Source of the DNA: Paracoccaceae bacterium
GTDB lineage: Bacteria; Pseudomonadota; Alphaproteobacteria; Rhodobacterales; Rhodobacteraceae
Assembly: GCA_026706985.1 (NCBI GenBank)
Contig: JAPOXR010000003.1
Span: 1-64,000 of the forward strand
Reading direction: 5' to 3'
DNA: 64,000 bases
Position 1 is the stretch's first letter, and each line of letters opens with the position of its first letter. Below, in pieces: positions 55,537 to 64,000 of this stretch. Below the pieces are notes generated by a model. That model was not told the DNA's origin. It was given only the letters and a program-made list of their open reading frames with translations, and did no database searches. The translations under genes were made by a program, and so were the position numbers.

Positions 55537-56691
55537 ATGCAGAATGTCGTGCTGACCGGTGCGAAACGCACACCAATCGGTGCGTTTCAAGGAGTGCTTG
55601 CATCCAGATCGGCTGTTGAACTCGGTGCGGTGGCAATGCGCTCGGCGGCAAAATCCGCCGCTGCGCCTCCGGAAGCCGTGGACGAGGTGCATATGGGTTG
55701 TGTACTGCCCGCCGGCCTGGGTCAGGCACCGGCACGGCAGGCCGGACGGTTGGCGGGTTTTCCGGACTCCACTCCGGCAGTGACGATCAACAAAATGTGT
55801 GGTTCCGGCATGCAGTCGGTGATCTATGCCAGTGACAGAATCGCGGTCGGACGGATTCGGATTGCCCTCGCAGGCGGCATGGAGAGCATGAGCAATGCAC
55901 CCTATCTTTTGCCCAAGCTGCGTAGTGGCGCCCGGATTGGCCACGCTGAAGTCATCGACCATATGTTTCTCGACGGATTGGAAGATGCCTATGAGAAAGG
56001 CCGGCTCATGGGAAGCTTCGCCGAGGATTGTGCCGGGCGGTTTCAATTTACCCGCGAAGACCAGGACGCCTTCGCAACCGAATCGCTTAGACGTGCGTCC
56101 TGCGCTGATTTCAGCAGGGAGCTGGAACCGGTATGTCTCAGGCACGAAACCATCGAGATGGACGAGATGCCAAGGATTGCAAAGCCCGAACGTATTCCGC
56201 ATCTGAAGCCCGCTTTCCGTGCCGAAGGAACCGTTACGGCGGCAAATTCCTCGTCAATTTCCGACGGGGCCGCGGCTTTGGTTCTGGCAGCCGAGGAGGA
56301 AGCGGTTGCGAGAGGAATGCCGGTGCTTGCCCGGATAAGGGGTCAAAGCACCGTCGCCACGCAACCGGATCAATTCACCATCGCGCCGGTGCTTGCGGCA
56401 AAGAGGCTGCTGCGGGAATTGTCCTGGAAAACTTCGGCCGTTGACCTTTGGGAGGTCAATGAAGCGTTTGCTGTTGTTGCCATGGCATTTATCCGCGAAT
56501 TGGGCTTGTCGGCGGCACAGGTCAATATCCGTGGCGGCGCCTGCGCCTTGGGTCACCCCATCGGGGCGTCAGGCGCAAGAATTCTGGTCACGCTCGTGCA
56601 TGCTTTGGCAGAGTCGGATCTGAAACGCGGCGTTGCCGCGATCTGCATCGGTGGCGGCGAAGCGACTGCGATTGCGCTCGAGCGGCCATAA
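55537..56691 (+). CDS. Thiolase (acetyl-CoA C-acyltransferase family)
   Basis: 384-residue thiolase with all catalytic parts: Cys88 in NKMCGSGMQ, AGGMESMSN, NEAFAVVAM, His in GGACALGHPIGASGAR and the second Cys region CIGGGEATA. It either condenses acetyl-CoA for polyhydroxybutyrate or acetoacetate metabolism or performs the last step of beta-oxidation; the CIGGGEAT end is typical of the biosynthetic type. No partner gene (hydroxyacyl-CoA dehydrogenase or reductase) lies next to it. Slightly shorter than the usual 390-395. Confidence 0.92.
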   Translation: MQNVVLTGAKRTPIGAFQGVLASRSAVELGAVAMRSAAKSAAAPPEAVDEVHMGCVLPAGLGQAPARQAGRLAGFPDSTPAVTINKMCGSGMQSVIYASDRIAVGRIRIALAGGMESMSNAPYLLPKLRSGARIGHAEVIDHMFLDGLEDAYEKGRLMGSFAEDCAGRFQFTREDQDAFATESLRRASCADFSRELEPVCLRHETIEMDEMPRIAKPERIPHLKPAFRAEGTVTAANSSSISDGAAALVLAAEEEAVARGMPVLARIRGQSTVATQPDQFTIAPVLAAKRLLRELSWKTSAVDLWEVNEAFAVVAMAFIRELGLSAAQVNIRGGACALGHPIGASGARILVTLVHALAESDLKRGVAAICIGGGEATAIALERP

Positions 56692-56705
56692 GGCTGCATG
56701 GCGTT

Positions 56706-57659
56706 TCATTTCCAGCGCCTGTGCACCCAGAACCATTGCGCCGGATAGGCATTCACCATGTTTTCCAGACTTTGATTCAGGCGTGCCGTCATTGTCACCT
56801 CATCGCTGTGTTCGATCGGCGCCTCAACCACGAATTCAAAATCCAACCCGTTCGGCTTCCTGATTCCATAGAAGGGCACCAGCAGAGCATTCTGCCGCAA
56901 CGCGATGCGGGCGCCGGCAATGCTGGTCCAGGCCGGCTGACCCATGAAAGAGAGAATTTTGCCCGAGCTTTCCCGCTGGTCATGCGCCAGCATCATCCAT
57001 CCTCCGTCGCGCACGAATTTCACCAGCAGACGCAAGCCTGACGGGTTTTTGCGTAAAGCCGGCTCACCGACATTAATGAATGCCGAACGGTGATGACGTT
57101 CGTAATTGCGGTTATTCGTCGCACGGTAAAGACCGCCGACGATGTGACCTTGCTCAATCATTTGCCGGCGCTGCGGCGAATGGCTCGTGATACCGGCGGC
57201 ACACCATCGCCGCACCTGCCCGATGACCGAAGACCGGGCGGCCTCGAAATTGCCGAAATGGCCAGTCGCAAGAACCACACCCTGCCCTTCCTCATGCGCT
57301 TTTTTCAAGGCCTCGAGACCGGCTCCTGCCGGGGTTATGCTCTGAACATGCTCGATAAAGTCCCTGCCCGAATAATATTCGGCAAACATACGGCCACAAT
57401 TATCCAGGCACCCGGAAATGATTTGCCGACTTTCCTCATCGCTCGTATCCGGCCGGATCAATGCCAGATTTTTTAATATCCGCTGCCGGTAATCGGTAAA
57501 GCCAACAGCGATTCTGCGCATGAACCAACCTCCGAAGGCCACCCGCGATCGATAGGGCAAAGTCCGTCCGACCTGGATCAGGAGCCGAAGCGGCAGATCC
57601 ACGAGATAGTCGTGAATTTCCGCAAATACAGAAACTCTGCCCTTTGCACGCTGGCGCAT
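56706..57659 (-). CDS. Lysophospholipid acyltransferase of the LpxL/HtrB family
   Basis: About 317 residues, with an N-terminal membrane-anchor region. The acyltransferase motif is ATGHFGNFEAA (the HxxxxE variant of LpxL enzymes), a GWMMLAHDQR block follows and the end is WFWVHRRWK. In lipid A synthesis this family adds the secondary acyl chain; related members acylate ornithine lipids or act in other pathways. ATG 57659 lies 8 bases after the stop of the DMT transporter gene, so the two are cotranscribed. The acyl-donor type cannot be read. Confidence 0.87.
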   Translation of the reverse strand: MRQRAKGRVSVFAEIHDYLVDLPLRLLIQVGRTLPYRSRVAFGGWFMRRIAVGFTDYRQRILKNLALIRPDTSDEESRQIISGCLDNCGRMFAEYYSGRDFIEHVQSITPAGAGLEALKKAHEEGQGVVLATGHFGNFEAARSSVIGQVRRWCAAGITSHSPQRRQMIEQGHIVGGLYRATNNRNYERHHRSAFINVGEPALRKNPSGLRLLVKFVRDGGWMMLAHDQRESSGKILSFMGQPAWTSIAGARIALRQNALLVPFYGIRKPNGLDFEFVVEAPIEHSDEVTMTARLNQSLENMVNAYPAQWFWVHRRWK

Positions 57660-57667
57660 GAAGCTGC

Positions 57668-58543
57668 TCAACTCTTGGCCGCCTGTGACTCCCGATACCA
57701 TACAAACAACCCGGATCCTGCCACAATGGCGGCACCGATATATGTCCAGAAGTCCGGAAATTCATCGAAGAACAAAGCACCGTGCAGCGCTGCGAAAACC
57801 AATGCCACATATGTGAAAGGTGCGACGATTGTCGCCTCGACCAGAAACAGTGATCTAATCAGTAGATATTGACCCGCCGCGCCGAAAATTGTCAGCACGA
57901 GAAACCATGGCATGTCACTCACTTCGGGTGTGACCCACACAAAGGGGACCGCTATCGAGGAAAACACGCTGCCGAGCAATGTGGTATAGAAAAAGCTGGT
58001 CCAGATGCCCTCGTCCCGGCTGAGAAGCCGGGTAACAATCGCGTAACCGGAATAGCCGATCGCGGCGCCAAGCGGATAGACGGAATAAATTGAGAACAGG
58101 TCCGTCCCCGGCCGCATGATGACAAGGGTGCCCGCAAGGCCGATGACGACTCCCGCCACGCGCTGCCAGCCCAATTTTTCGCCAAGCACAAAATGTGCCC
58201 CCAAGGCAATGAAGAGTGGGCTCGTCTGCAGTATCGTTGTTGCGGATGCCAGTTCAATTTTTGAAAAACCGGTGAAAAAACAGAAGGTTCCAAAAAATAG
58301 TAAAAATGATCTGAGTAGATGGAGGAATGCATGCCTGGTATGCAACACCGTCTTCAACTGACGCCGGATCAAGAAGGCGACCAACAGCGTCTGGCCGGTA
58401 TATCGAATCCACACCATCTGCAGAACGGGGTTGGTGTCGGTCAGTGACTTCACCGTTGCGTCCATCGTGGAGAGGCAGAATATCGCGGCAACTGTCAGCA
58501 ATATTCCCTTTGTAACCGACGATGTCGGGGCAAGACGGCGCAT
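57668..58543 (-). CDS. EamA/DMT-family transporter
   Basis: About 291 residues with ten membrane helices in two EamA repeats. The repeats start at ILLTVAAIFCLSTMDATVKSL and at VYPLGAAIGYSGYAIVTRLL. FFTGFSKIELASATTILQTSPLFIALGAHFVLGEKLG is the typical end of repeat one. Family members export amino acids or metabolites. ATG 58543 is preferred; a start at 58606 would add 21 unrelated residues. Upstream gene of the lysophospholipid acyltransferase. The divergent neighbour is the HpaB-type monooxygenase. Confidence 0.88.
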   Translation of the reverse strand: MRRLAPTSSVTKGILLTVAAIFCLSTMDATVKSLTDTNPVLQMVWIRYTGQTLLVAFLIRRQLKTVLHTRHAFLHLLRSFLLFFGTFCFFTGFSKIELASATTILQTSPLFIALGAHFVLGEKLGWQRVAGVVIGLAGTLVIMRPGTDLFSIYSVYPLGAAIGYSGYAIVTRLLSRDEGIWTSFFYTTLLGSVFSSIAVPFVWVTPEVSDMPWFLVLTIFGAAGQYLLIRSLFLVEATIVAPFTYVALVFAALHGALFFDEFPDFWTYIGAAIVAGSGLFVWYRESQAAKS

Positions 58544-58758
58544 ACAACCCACAAACGGCGGCTCGAGGATGGCGGACAGCCTATTGCTTTCCCGTATCTG
58601 TAACAAGGCCTACCGGGTGGTGGAAATTCGGAGAATATTGCAGTTGAACCGGACATGGACGGCGGGTTATTCGCCAAGACTGAATCCTGTCCGTTTCATT
58701 GGACCGGGTTCGAAAGGATAGCGGAAACGCGCATCCCGGCCTACCAGGAGGATTTGCC

Positions 58759-60258
58759 ATGATCAGAACCGGGAATGAATATATCGAGTCCATTCGGGAT
58801 GGGCGCGAAGTTTTCATCAATGGCGAAAAGGTCGCGGATGTGCCGACCCATCCAATGTTCAAACCGATCGTTGATATCAGGGCCCGCATTTACGACCTTC
58901 AGCACGAAACACCGACCCGTCCGTTTATGACCTATACGGATAGCGGAGAGGATTTTTCCGTTGGTCTCCGCCTACCCTACCGGCAGGCGGATTGGTGGGA
59001 CAAAAGGCGGGCGGCGAACGCCGTATTCAGGGAAATTGGTGGCGTAGTCACCCGCGTTGGTGATGAAACCGTCGGTGAGATGTGGTCGTTATTCGATGGC
59101 CAGGATGTGTTGAACGAGGTCGATCCACAATTTTCCGAGAATATCAGGAAGCATATCGACACAGTTGTGCGCATGGATCCCTTCCATGTCTCCGCCAATA
59201 CCGATCCCAAGGGGGATCGCTCCAAGCCACCGCAGGAGCAGGATCCCGATATGCTGCTGCATGTGGTCAAGGAAACCGATCAGGGTATCATCGTTCGTGG
59301 AGCGAAATTCGAAACCGCCGCGCCTTATGCGAATCAGGCCTTCACAAAACCGACAATCGCCAATTGGGGAAACGCCGCTTATTCCGATTATGCGGTCGGA
59401 TTTATATGTCGACTCTCATCGCCGGGAATCAAAATGGTCTGCCGTACCGGGTTTGCCGGCCGTGCCCCGGCGGATGATTACCCGCTTTCGAACGGCTTCG
59501 ACGAAATCGACAGCCTGGTGATTTTTGATAATGTCCTTATCCCGTGGGAGGATGTGTTATTTTACCGTCACACCAGGGCGGCGGCCTTTATCCGTGCGAC
59601 GCTGCACCGTTATTCCGCATTTGCATTCGTGCAACGGAGTCTCGGATTCGCCGACATGATGATCGGTGCGGCATTGTTCAATGTCCGGCAGACGGGTCTG
59701 GATAAACAACCGGCGGTTCAGGAAAAACTGGCGCAACTGGCGGTGTATCGTGAAGGGATCAACGCGCATCTCACCGCCGCTGTCACCTTGGCAGAAGAAA
59801 GTCCGGGCGGGCTTCTGATGCCGAATCAGTCACTTCTTTACACCGGCCGGGTGCATGCCTGTTCGCATTGTCATGAAATGATGCATATCGCACGCGAACT
59901 ATGTGGTGGGCAGATTTGCGTGACACCGGATGCGGCGTGTTTTGCGGACGATGAAACCGCCCCCTGGATGCGGAAATATTACACCATTAACAAGGTCTGG
60001 GATTCAGATGACCGGCGGAAGCTGCTCGTATTCGCGCGTGATCTCCTGAATTCGGATTATGCCGGTCACCGGCTGACTTTCCAGCTATTTGCGCAGTCAC
60101 CGCCATTTGCCCATCTCGGAGCAGTGTACCGCAATTTCGGCTGGGACGGCCCGCTTGATTTTGTCAAGAATGCCGCCGGTCTTTCGGACACGGTCGAAGC
60201 CGGCAAACCTTTTGATGATTGGTTTGGGTCGGAACCCTATCCGGTGCAGCCCGAATAA
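58759..60258 (+). CDS. HpaB-family flavin-dependent monooxygenase
   Basis: 499-residue FADH2-using oxygenase of the 4-hydroxyphenylacetate 3-hydroxylase family, which also includes phenol and pyrrole-type hydroxylases. It starts with RTGNEYIESIRDGREVFINGEKV, as all family members do. It continues with the acyl-CoA-dehydrogenase-like fold (DPQGDRS-like DPKGDRSKPPQEQDP, KFETAAPYANQAF, GRAPADDYPLS, FDNVLIPWEDV) and CSHCHEMMHIARELCGG. AGGAGG precedes ATG 58759. The reduced flavin is probably supplied by the next gene. The substrate is unknown; the sequence and context do not fit the classical hpa pathway. Confidence 0.88.
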   Translation: MIRTGNEYIESIRDGREVFINGEKVADVPTHPMFKPIVDIRARIYDLQHETPTRPFMTYTDSGEDFSVGLRLPYRQADWWDKRRAANAVFREIGGVVTRVGDETVGEMWSLFDGQDVLNEVDPQFSENIRKHIDTVVRMDPFHVSANTDPKGDRSKPPQEQDPDMLLHVVKETDQGIIVRGAKFETAAPYANQAFTKPTIANWGNAAYSDYAVGFICRLSSPGIKMVCRTGFAGRAPADDYPLSNGFDEIDSLVIFDNVLIPWEDVLFYRHTRAAAFIRATLHRYSAFAFVQRSLGFADMMIGAALFNVRQTGLDKQPAVQEKLAQLAVYREGINAHLTAAVTLAEESPGGLLMPNQSLLYTGRVHACSHCHEMMHIARELCGGQICVTPDAACFADDETAPWMRKYYTINKVWDSDDRRKLLVFARDLLNSDYAGHRLTFQLFAQSPPFAHLGAVYRNFGWDGPLDFVKNAAGLSDTVEAGKPFDDWFGSEPYPVQPE

Positions 60259-60284
60259 TGCCGGTCAGAAAATCCTGAAGCGTG

Positions 60285-61445
60285 ATGAAAGACGGGCGGT
60301 TTCACGACCGGGACCGCTTCATCGCGGCGATGAGCCGGGCCGCGAACTCAGTCAATGTCGTGACCACCGACGGCCCCGCCGGCCGTGCCGGGGTTACGGT
60401 TTCCGCCATGTCATCGGTGTCGGCCGACAGCACTCGGCCGACATTACTTGTATGCATCCACCATCTCAGCCCGGCCTGCTCGGCCATACTCGGCAACAGG
60501 GTTTTCTGCGTCAATGTGCTGCGCGATGATCAATCCTATATCGCCGATACATTCGCCGGGCGGATTGATCCTCCGGGCGAGGATAAATTTTCCTGCGCCC
60601 GCTGGAGCGATGATGCAGCACCGCGTGTGATCGACCCGCTGGTGGCGTTTCAATGTGAATTGGCGCAGGAATTCAAGGTTGGAAGTCATGTCGTTTTTGT
60701 CGGCGAAGTGATTGAGACCTTCATTCTGGATGGTCATGCGCCGCTTATCTACAGCAACCGGGCATATGGCACGCCTTCGCGGCTGGACTGGACGGCAACC
60801 GGTGGACAGGTCTCACCGGATGCCGGCGTTCTGCGCCTCGGTTGCTTCTTCACACTTGCACCTTCTTTCCTCCCCGGTCTGATTGCGAAAATGCTTGCAG
60901 CCAGCCCCGGGATTGAACTGCATTTGATAGAAGGCCATCAGGGTCAGATCGTGGAAGCGCTGCGGGCCTCGGCCTGCGAAATCGCACTGACCTACGATAT
61001 GCAGCTGGATGCCCGGCTTGTGCGCGAGGAATTGGCAGCGGTGAAGCCCTATGTACTGCTTCCGGCGCGCCATCAGCTGGCTTCCGCGGCTTCCGTGTCA
61101 TTGTCCGAATTGCTGGAACTTCCATTGATCCTGCTGGAGACGCCGCCGAGTCGGCAGTATTTTCTTGAACTATTTCACGCCGCCGGATTGGAACCCAATC
61201 TGCGCTTGAAATCCACCTCATTTGAGACCGTGCGCGGTTTAGTCGGTCGCGGCCTTGGTTACAGTATTCTCGCCACCAGACCCGCCAACAGCATGACGTA
61301 TGATGGTTGTGCCGTGGTTGCCGTACCCATCCGGGATGCGGTTCCCCCGAGCCGCCTGGTGTTGACATATGTGGCGGAACAACCCCTGAGCAGGGTCGCG
61401 GCAGCTTTTCTGCAGCTTTGCCGCGAAGAGTTTTCAAGAAAGTAG
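60285..61445 (+). CDS. Flavin reductase fused to a LysR-type effector-binding domain
   Basis: About 386 residues in two parts. Residues 1-164 are an HpaC/RutF-like flavin reductase: FHDRDRFIAAMSRAANSVNVVTTDGPAGRAGVTVSA and the closing APLIYSNRAYG. Residues 182-384 match the substrate-binding domain of LysR regulators: LRLGCFFTLAPSFLPGLIAKML, LHLIEGHQGQIVEALRASACEIALTY, the hinge stretch and ETVRGLVGRGLGYSIL. There is no helix-turn-helix, so it should not bind DNA. The fusion suggests that a small molecule, perhaps the monooxygenase substrate, gates reduced-flavin supply. ATG 60285 is preferred over the preceding GTG. Confidence 0.85.
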   Translation: MKDGRFHDRDRFIAAMSRAANSVNVVTTDGPAGRAGVTVSAMSSVSADSTRPTLLVCIHHLSPACSAILGNRVFCVNVLRDDQSYIADTFAGRIDPPGEDKFSCARWSDDAAPRVIDPLVAFQCELAQEFKVGSHVVFVGEVIETFILDGHAPLIYSNRAYGTPSRLDWTATGGQVSPDAGVLRLGCFFTLAPSFLPGLIAKMLAASPGIELHLIEGHQGQIVEALRASACEIALTYDMQLDARLVREELAAVKPYVLLPARHQLASAASVSLSELLELPLILLETPPSRQYFLELFHAAGLEPNLRLKSTSFETVRGLVGRGLGYSILATRPANSMTYDGCAVVAVPIRDAVPPSRLVLTYVAEQPLSRVAAAFLQLCREEFSRK

Positions 61446-61457
61446 AGGATCGGGAAC

Positions 61458-61880
61458 ATGCCGCATCAGCGAGTGCGAAAATTCAACACAAAACAGACAT
61501 ATCCTGAGCAGAATCTTGACAATGATCTGTGTCAGGCCGTGGTGGCAAAGGGAACTACGGTATTTCTGCGGGGGCAGGTGTCGCAGGATCTTGATAGCCG
61601 CGACTCGCTTCACCCCGGTGACGCGAAACTGCAGACCCGGAAAACAATGGAAAACATCGACATGCTGTTGTCAGAGGCCGGCAGCCGGCTGGAGCATATC
61701 TGCCGGATAGTGGTTTATCTCACGGATATCCGTTACCGCGACGAGGTATATCGCGAAATGGGACGCTGGCTCAAAGGAGTTTATCCGGTTTCCACAGGCC
61801 TCGTCGTTCCGGCATTGGCCAGACCGGAATGGGTGGTTGAAATCGAGGTGACAGCGGTTATTCCGGAAACGGCATCATGA
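61458..61880 (+). CDS. RidA-family enamine/imine deaminase-like protein
   Basis: 140-residue member of the YjgF/YER057c/UK114 family, which forms trimers and hydrolyses reactive enamines or imines. Signatures are GTTVFLRGQVSQDL and a helix with ENIDMLLSEAG, then the RIVVYLTDIRYRDEVYREM segment and the C-terminal VEIEVTAVIP. The typical catalytic-site Arg is probably the one in PALARPEWVVEIE. In RutC-type pathways RidA proteins clean up after a flavin monooxygenase, the same association as here. The stop overlaps the next start (ATGA). Confidence 0.9.
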   Translation: MPHQRVRKFNTKQTYPEQNLDNDLCQAVVAKGTTVFLRGQVSQDLDSRDSLHPGDAKLQTRKTMENIDMLLSEAGSRLEHICRIVVYLTDIRYRDEVYREMGRWLKGVYPVSTGLVVPALARPEWVVEIEVTAVIPETAS

Positions 61881-62557
61881 CTTTCTCCATTTCCGGCCGA
61901 TGCGCCGAAACCGGCATGCTGGGCATAGCGATTACGACCTCATCCATCTGTGTGGGTAGCCGCTGCCCATGGGTGCGGGCGAATGTCGGGGCAGTATCAA
62001 CGCAAAATGTGACTCTGCCATCAATCGGAACAGCGGTGCTGGACCGGATCGAGGTGGGGCAGGATGCCGAATCTTCTCTCAAAGCAGTCATGGATTCAGA
62101 ACCGCACCGGGAGTTCCGACAAGTCACTGCGATCGATCGGAATGGTGCCACCGCATCATTCAGCGGGCGGGAAACCCTGGGAACTCACAATATCAGTCAC
62201 GGCAGCAACTGTGTCGCGGCCGGTAACCTGCTTGCGGATGAAAATCTGCCGCATGTCATGACCGGCACCTTCGCATCGGCGGAAGGAACACATCTTGCCG
62301 AAAGATTGCTGAGATCTCTGGAAGCGGGCCTGAATAAAGGTGGTGGAGAAAGGGGGCCGGTTCATTCAGCCGCCCTTTTGGTGACGGAATCCTTTGGCTG
62401 GCCGATTGTCGATTTGCGTGTTGACTGGGCGGATGACTGCCCGTTGCAGCAATTGCGCCGCCTGTGGAATGACTACCAGCCGCAGATGCAGGACTATCTG
62501 ACCCGGGCACTCAATCCGAATGCAGCGCCAAGTTACGGTGTGCCGGGCGACGAATAG
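61877..62557 (+). CDS. DUF1028 family protein (Ntn-hydrolase-like)
   Basis: 226-residue DUF1028 protein. It begins TFSISGRCAETGMLGIAITTSSICVGSRCPWVRANVGAVSTQ, the pattern of the family, and has GHNISHGSNCVAAGNLLADE-like text (here GTHNISHGSNCVAAGNLL). DUF1028 members resemble Ntn hydrolases and are often encoded with RidA proteins in amino-acid or amide catabolic clusters. It probably cleaves an amide or lactam. No substrate is known. It overlaps RidA by four bases and runs 25 bases into the tail of the convergent oxidoreductase. Confidence 0.85.
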   Translation: MTFSISGRCAETGMLGIAITTSSICVGSRCPWVRANVGAVSTQNVTLPSIGTAVLDRIEVGQDAESSLKAVMDSEPHREFRQVTAIDRNGATASFSGRETLGTHNISHGSNCVAAGNLLADENLPHVMTGTFASAEGTHLAERLLRSLEAGLNKGGGERGPVHSAALLVTESFGWPIVDLRVDWADDCPLQQLRRLWNDYQPQMQDYLTRALNPNAAPSYGVPGDE

Positions 62558-64000
62558 TTCCCGCCTTCCCGGTCGACCAACTCTGTGATCTCACGCCTGA
62601 ATGCGACCACATCATTCGGGACGTCAGCTGCGTCCAACTCCTCGGCGAATTTTCTCCCTGCGAAAACAGCATGCGCGATGGTAGCCGGCGCGACCGAATC
62701 ACCGATCAAAGTCACCGACTCTAATCCTGCGTCCGCCCAGCTGTCGTGCAGGGCATGCAACCCCGCCGCCAGCTCATCATTGGCTTTTCGGGAGGTCACA
62801 AGCAGAGTCGAATCAACTTCAAACACCTGCCTTTGGCCGGTGAACACGCATTTCGCCTCAAGCACATCCGCAGCAACTTTGCTGAGCGCCAGATTGGGAT
62901 AAATTGCGACACCCATCTCAATCAGCTTTTTCTGAATGAGATGCTGCTCCATAGTATGCCGTGTCCAGCTTGAGACCTCCGGGGCCGGGGTGATAAATAC
63001 CACCTCGCAACCCTCTGAGATGAGCAGTTCCGCCAGCACACCTCCCATGTAATAGTGGTCATCATCCCAAATCGCGATCCTGCTGCCGGGTGGGCGGGCA
63101 CCCGCCATGATGTCATCCGGAGTCAATATCGGTGTTTCGGAAGCGCCCGGCACAGCACTGGTCCAATGCCGCCCGACACCATCCCGGCGCCAGCGGGAAC
63201 CGGTTGCCAGGGCAACGCGCCTGAAATCCAATTCAAGCACATCCGCCGCCGTGAGTTCGGATGCGAAATGCAGCTCCACCTCAGGCAGCTTATGGATTTG
63301 CTGCATCCGGTAATCCACAACCCGCCGCCATGCCGACAATCCAGGCAGGCGCGATTCCCGCGTCACTCTGCCGCCTGCCTCCTTCCCTGCCTCAGCGACG
63401 GTAACATTGTATCCGCGTTTGCCAAGCATCTGCGCCGCTTCCAACCCACACGGCCCGGCACCGACGATCAGCACCGGTTCGTCGCAGCCCCGCCCGCGGA
63501 TTCTTTCCGGGTGCCACCCTCTTCTCCATTCTTCGCTCATGGAGGGGTTCTGCGTGCATCGCATCGGCGACATCAGGAAATCCCCGGACACACAGATATT
63601 GCAACCGATACATTCGCGGATGTCCTCGATGCGGCCTTCCTCAATCTTCTTCGGCAGGTAAGGGTCGGCGATGGATGGCCGTGCACAGCCAATGAAATCC
63701 AGCTTTCCTGACTTCACCAGCGATACCATCCGGTCGGGTGAGGTATAGCGGCCAACGCCGACAACAGGCCTGGTGGTCAGGTTTTTGACTGTTGCGAAAT
63801 AGGGTTCCTGCGCACCTTCCGGTCCGAAGCGGGAGGTTTGACTGTCATTCTCCCAGCCAGCCAGACACACATCCCAGAGATCAGGCAGTTCCGCCATCAT
63901 GCCGATGACATCCAGGACTTCATTCTTTTCCAAACCGTCCGGCCCCATGAGTTCATCCAGTGAAATCCGGCAGGGGACTGCGGCGGTGTCGCCAACCGCC
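62533..64000 (-). CDS. Trimethylamine-dehydrogenase-like NADH:flavin oxidoreductase (partial)
   Basis: At least 488 residues; the N-terminal FMN-barrel start lies beyond the window end. The visible barrel part has ISLDELMGPDGL and VVGVGRYTSPDRMVSLV, and the cluster motif CIGCNIC followed by a fourth Cys binds one 4Fe-4S. Then come the two nucleotide-binding domains: VLIVGAGPCGLEAAQMLG and, later, RIAIWDDDHYYMGGVLAELL. This layout is that of trimethylamine, dimethylamine and histamine dehydrogenases and of dienoyl-CoA reductase. The LMGPDGL and WEND-SQTSRFGPEG text favours the amine-dehydrogenase branch. It faces the HpaB/RidA cluster tail to tail. Confidence 0.88.
   Translation of the reverse strand, partial: AVGDTAAVPCRISLDELMGPDGLEKNEVLDVIGMMAELPDLWDVCLAGWENDSQTSRFGPEGAQEPYFATVKNLTTRPVVGVGRYTSPDRMVSLVKSGKLDFIGCARPSIADPYLPKKIEEGRIEDIRECIGCNICVSGDFLMSPMRCTQNPSMSEEWRRGWHPERIRGRGCDEPVLIVGAGPCGLEAAQMLGKRGYNVTVAEAGKEAGGRVTRESRLPGLSAWRRVVDYRMQQIHKLPEVELHFASELTAADVLELDFRRVALATGSRWRRDGVGRHWTSAVPGASETPILTPDDIMAGARPPGSRIAIWDDDHYYMGGVLAELLISEGCEVVFITPAPEVSSWTRHTMEQHLIQKKLIEMGVAIYPNLALSKVAADVLEAKCVFTGQRQVFEVDSTLLVTSRKANDELAAGLHALHDSWADAGLESVTLIGDSVAPATIAHAVFAGRKFAEELDAADVPNDVVAFRREITELVDREGGNYSSPGTP

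Overview
The window reads as chromosomal DNA of a free-living, probably marine alphaproteobacterium. The evidence is a run of alphaproteobacterial marker genes (leucyl/phenylalanyl-tRNA transferase, DUF2155, MlaD and the NDUFA12-like complex I assembly subunit side by side; tRNA-Leu/tig/clpP/clpX; glnB-glnA; pntAB), a DMSP lyase of the DddP type, a TRAP transporter and many catabolic genes. I cannot place it below class. No insertion sequence, prophage or CRISPR array is visible. The one clear accessory gene is a stand-alone restriction-modification enzyme. Layout: 1-6.8 kb is a long minus-strand housekeeping block (tRNA-Leu, tig, clpP, clpX, NDUFA12, mlaD, DUF2155) meeting a broken aat at the window edge, with the NAD(P)HX repair gene nnr behind it. 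6.9-10.2 kb holds glnB-glnA with a terminator, then dddP. 10.4-18 kb holds the restriction-modification gene, a MATE exporter and a dctPQM TRAP operon. 18.1-22 kb holds parE and uup. 22-25.4 kb is a three-gene sugar-catabolism cassette (PfkB kinase, fucose-isomerase-like protein, Gfo/Idh/MocA dehydrogenase) behind a 19-bp palindrome. 25.5-31.4 kb holds two M20 hydrolases, an orphan BMP-type binding protein and a divergent APH-kinase/ACAD11-type pair that points to 4-hydroxyacyl-CoA degradation. 31.4-41.1 kb holds pntAB, a short-chain dehydrogenase and a complete five-gene peptide/opine-type ABC importer. 41.2-49 kb is the most unusual part: six same-strand genes encoding a squalene/phytoene synthase, an MpaB/DUF2236 (latex-clearing-like) oxygenase, an MMPL-type RND transporter, a LolA-like periplasmic protein, a beta-barrel outer-membrane protein and a TPR protein. 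They sit behind one recognisable promoter with a palindrome over its -35 box. Together they look like a system that makes, oxidises and exports a terpenoid lipid to the outer membrane. 49.5-58.6 kb returns to mixed functions: tRNA-Thr, an iron-type ABC permease, an ABHD10-like hydrolase, thrS, infC (apparently starting at AUA), a thiolase, an LpxL-type acyltransferase and a DMT transporter. 58.7-64 kb is a catabolic cluster: an HpaB-type flavin monooxygenase, its reductase fused to a LysR effector-binding domain, RidA, DUF1028 and, facing them, a trimethylamine-dehydrogenase-like oxidoreductase cut by the window end. All functions are inferred from sequence reading; no database search or computation was run, and composition statements are by eye.
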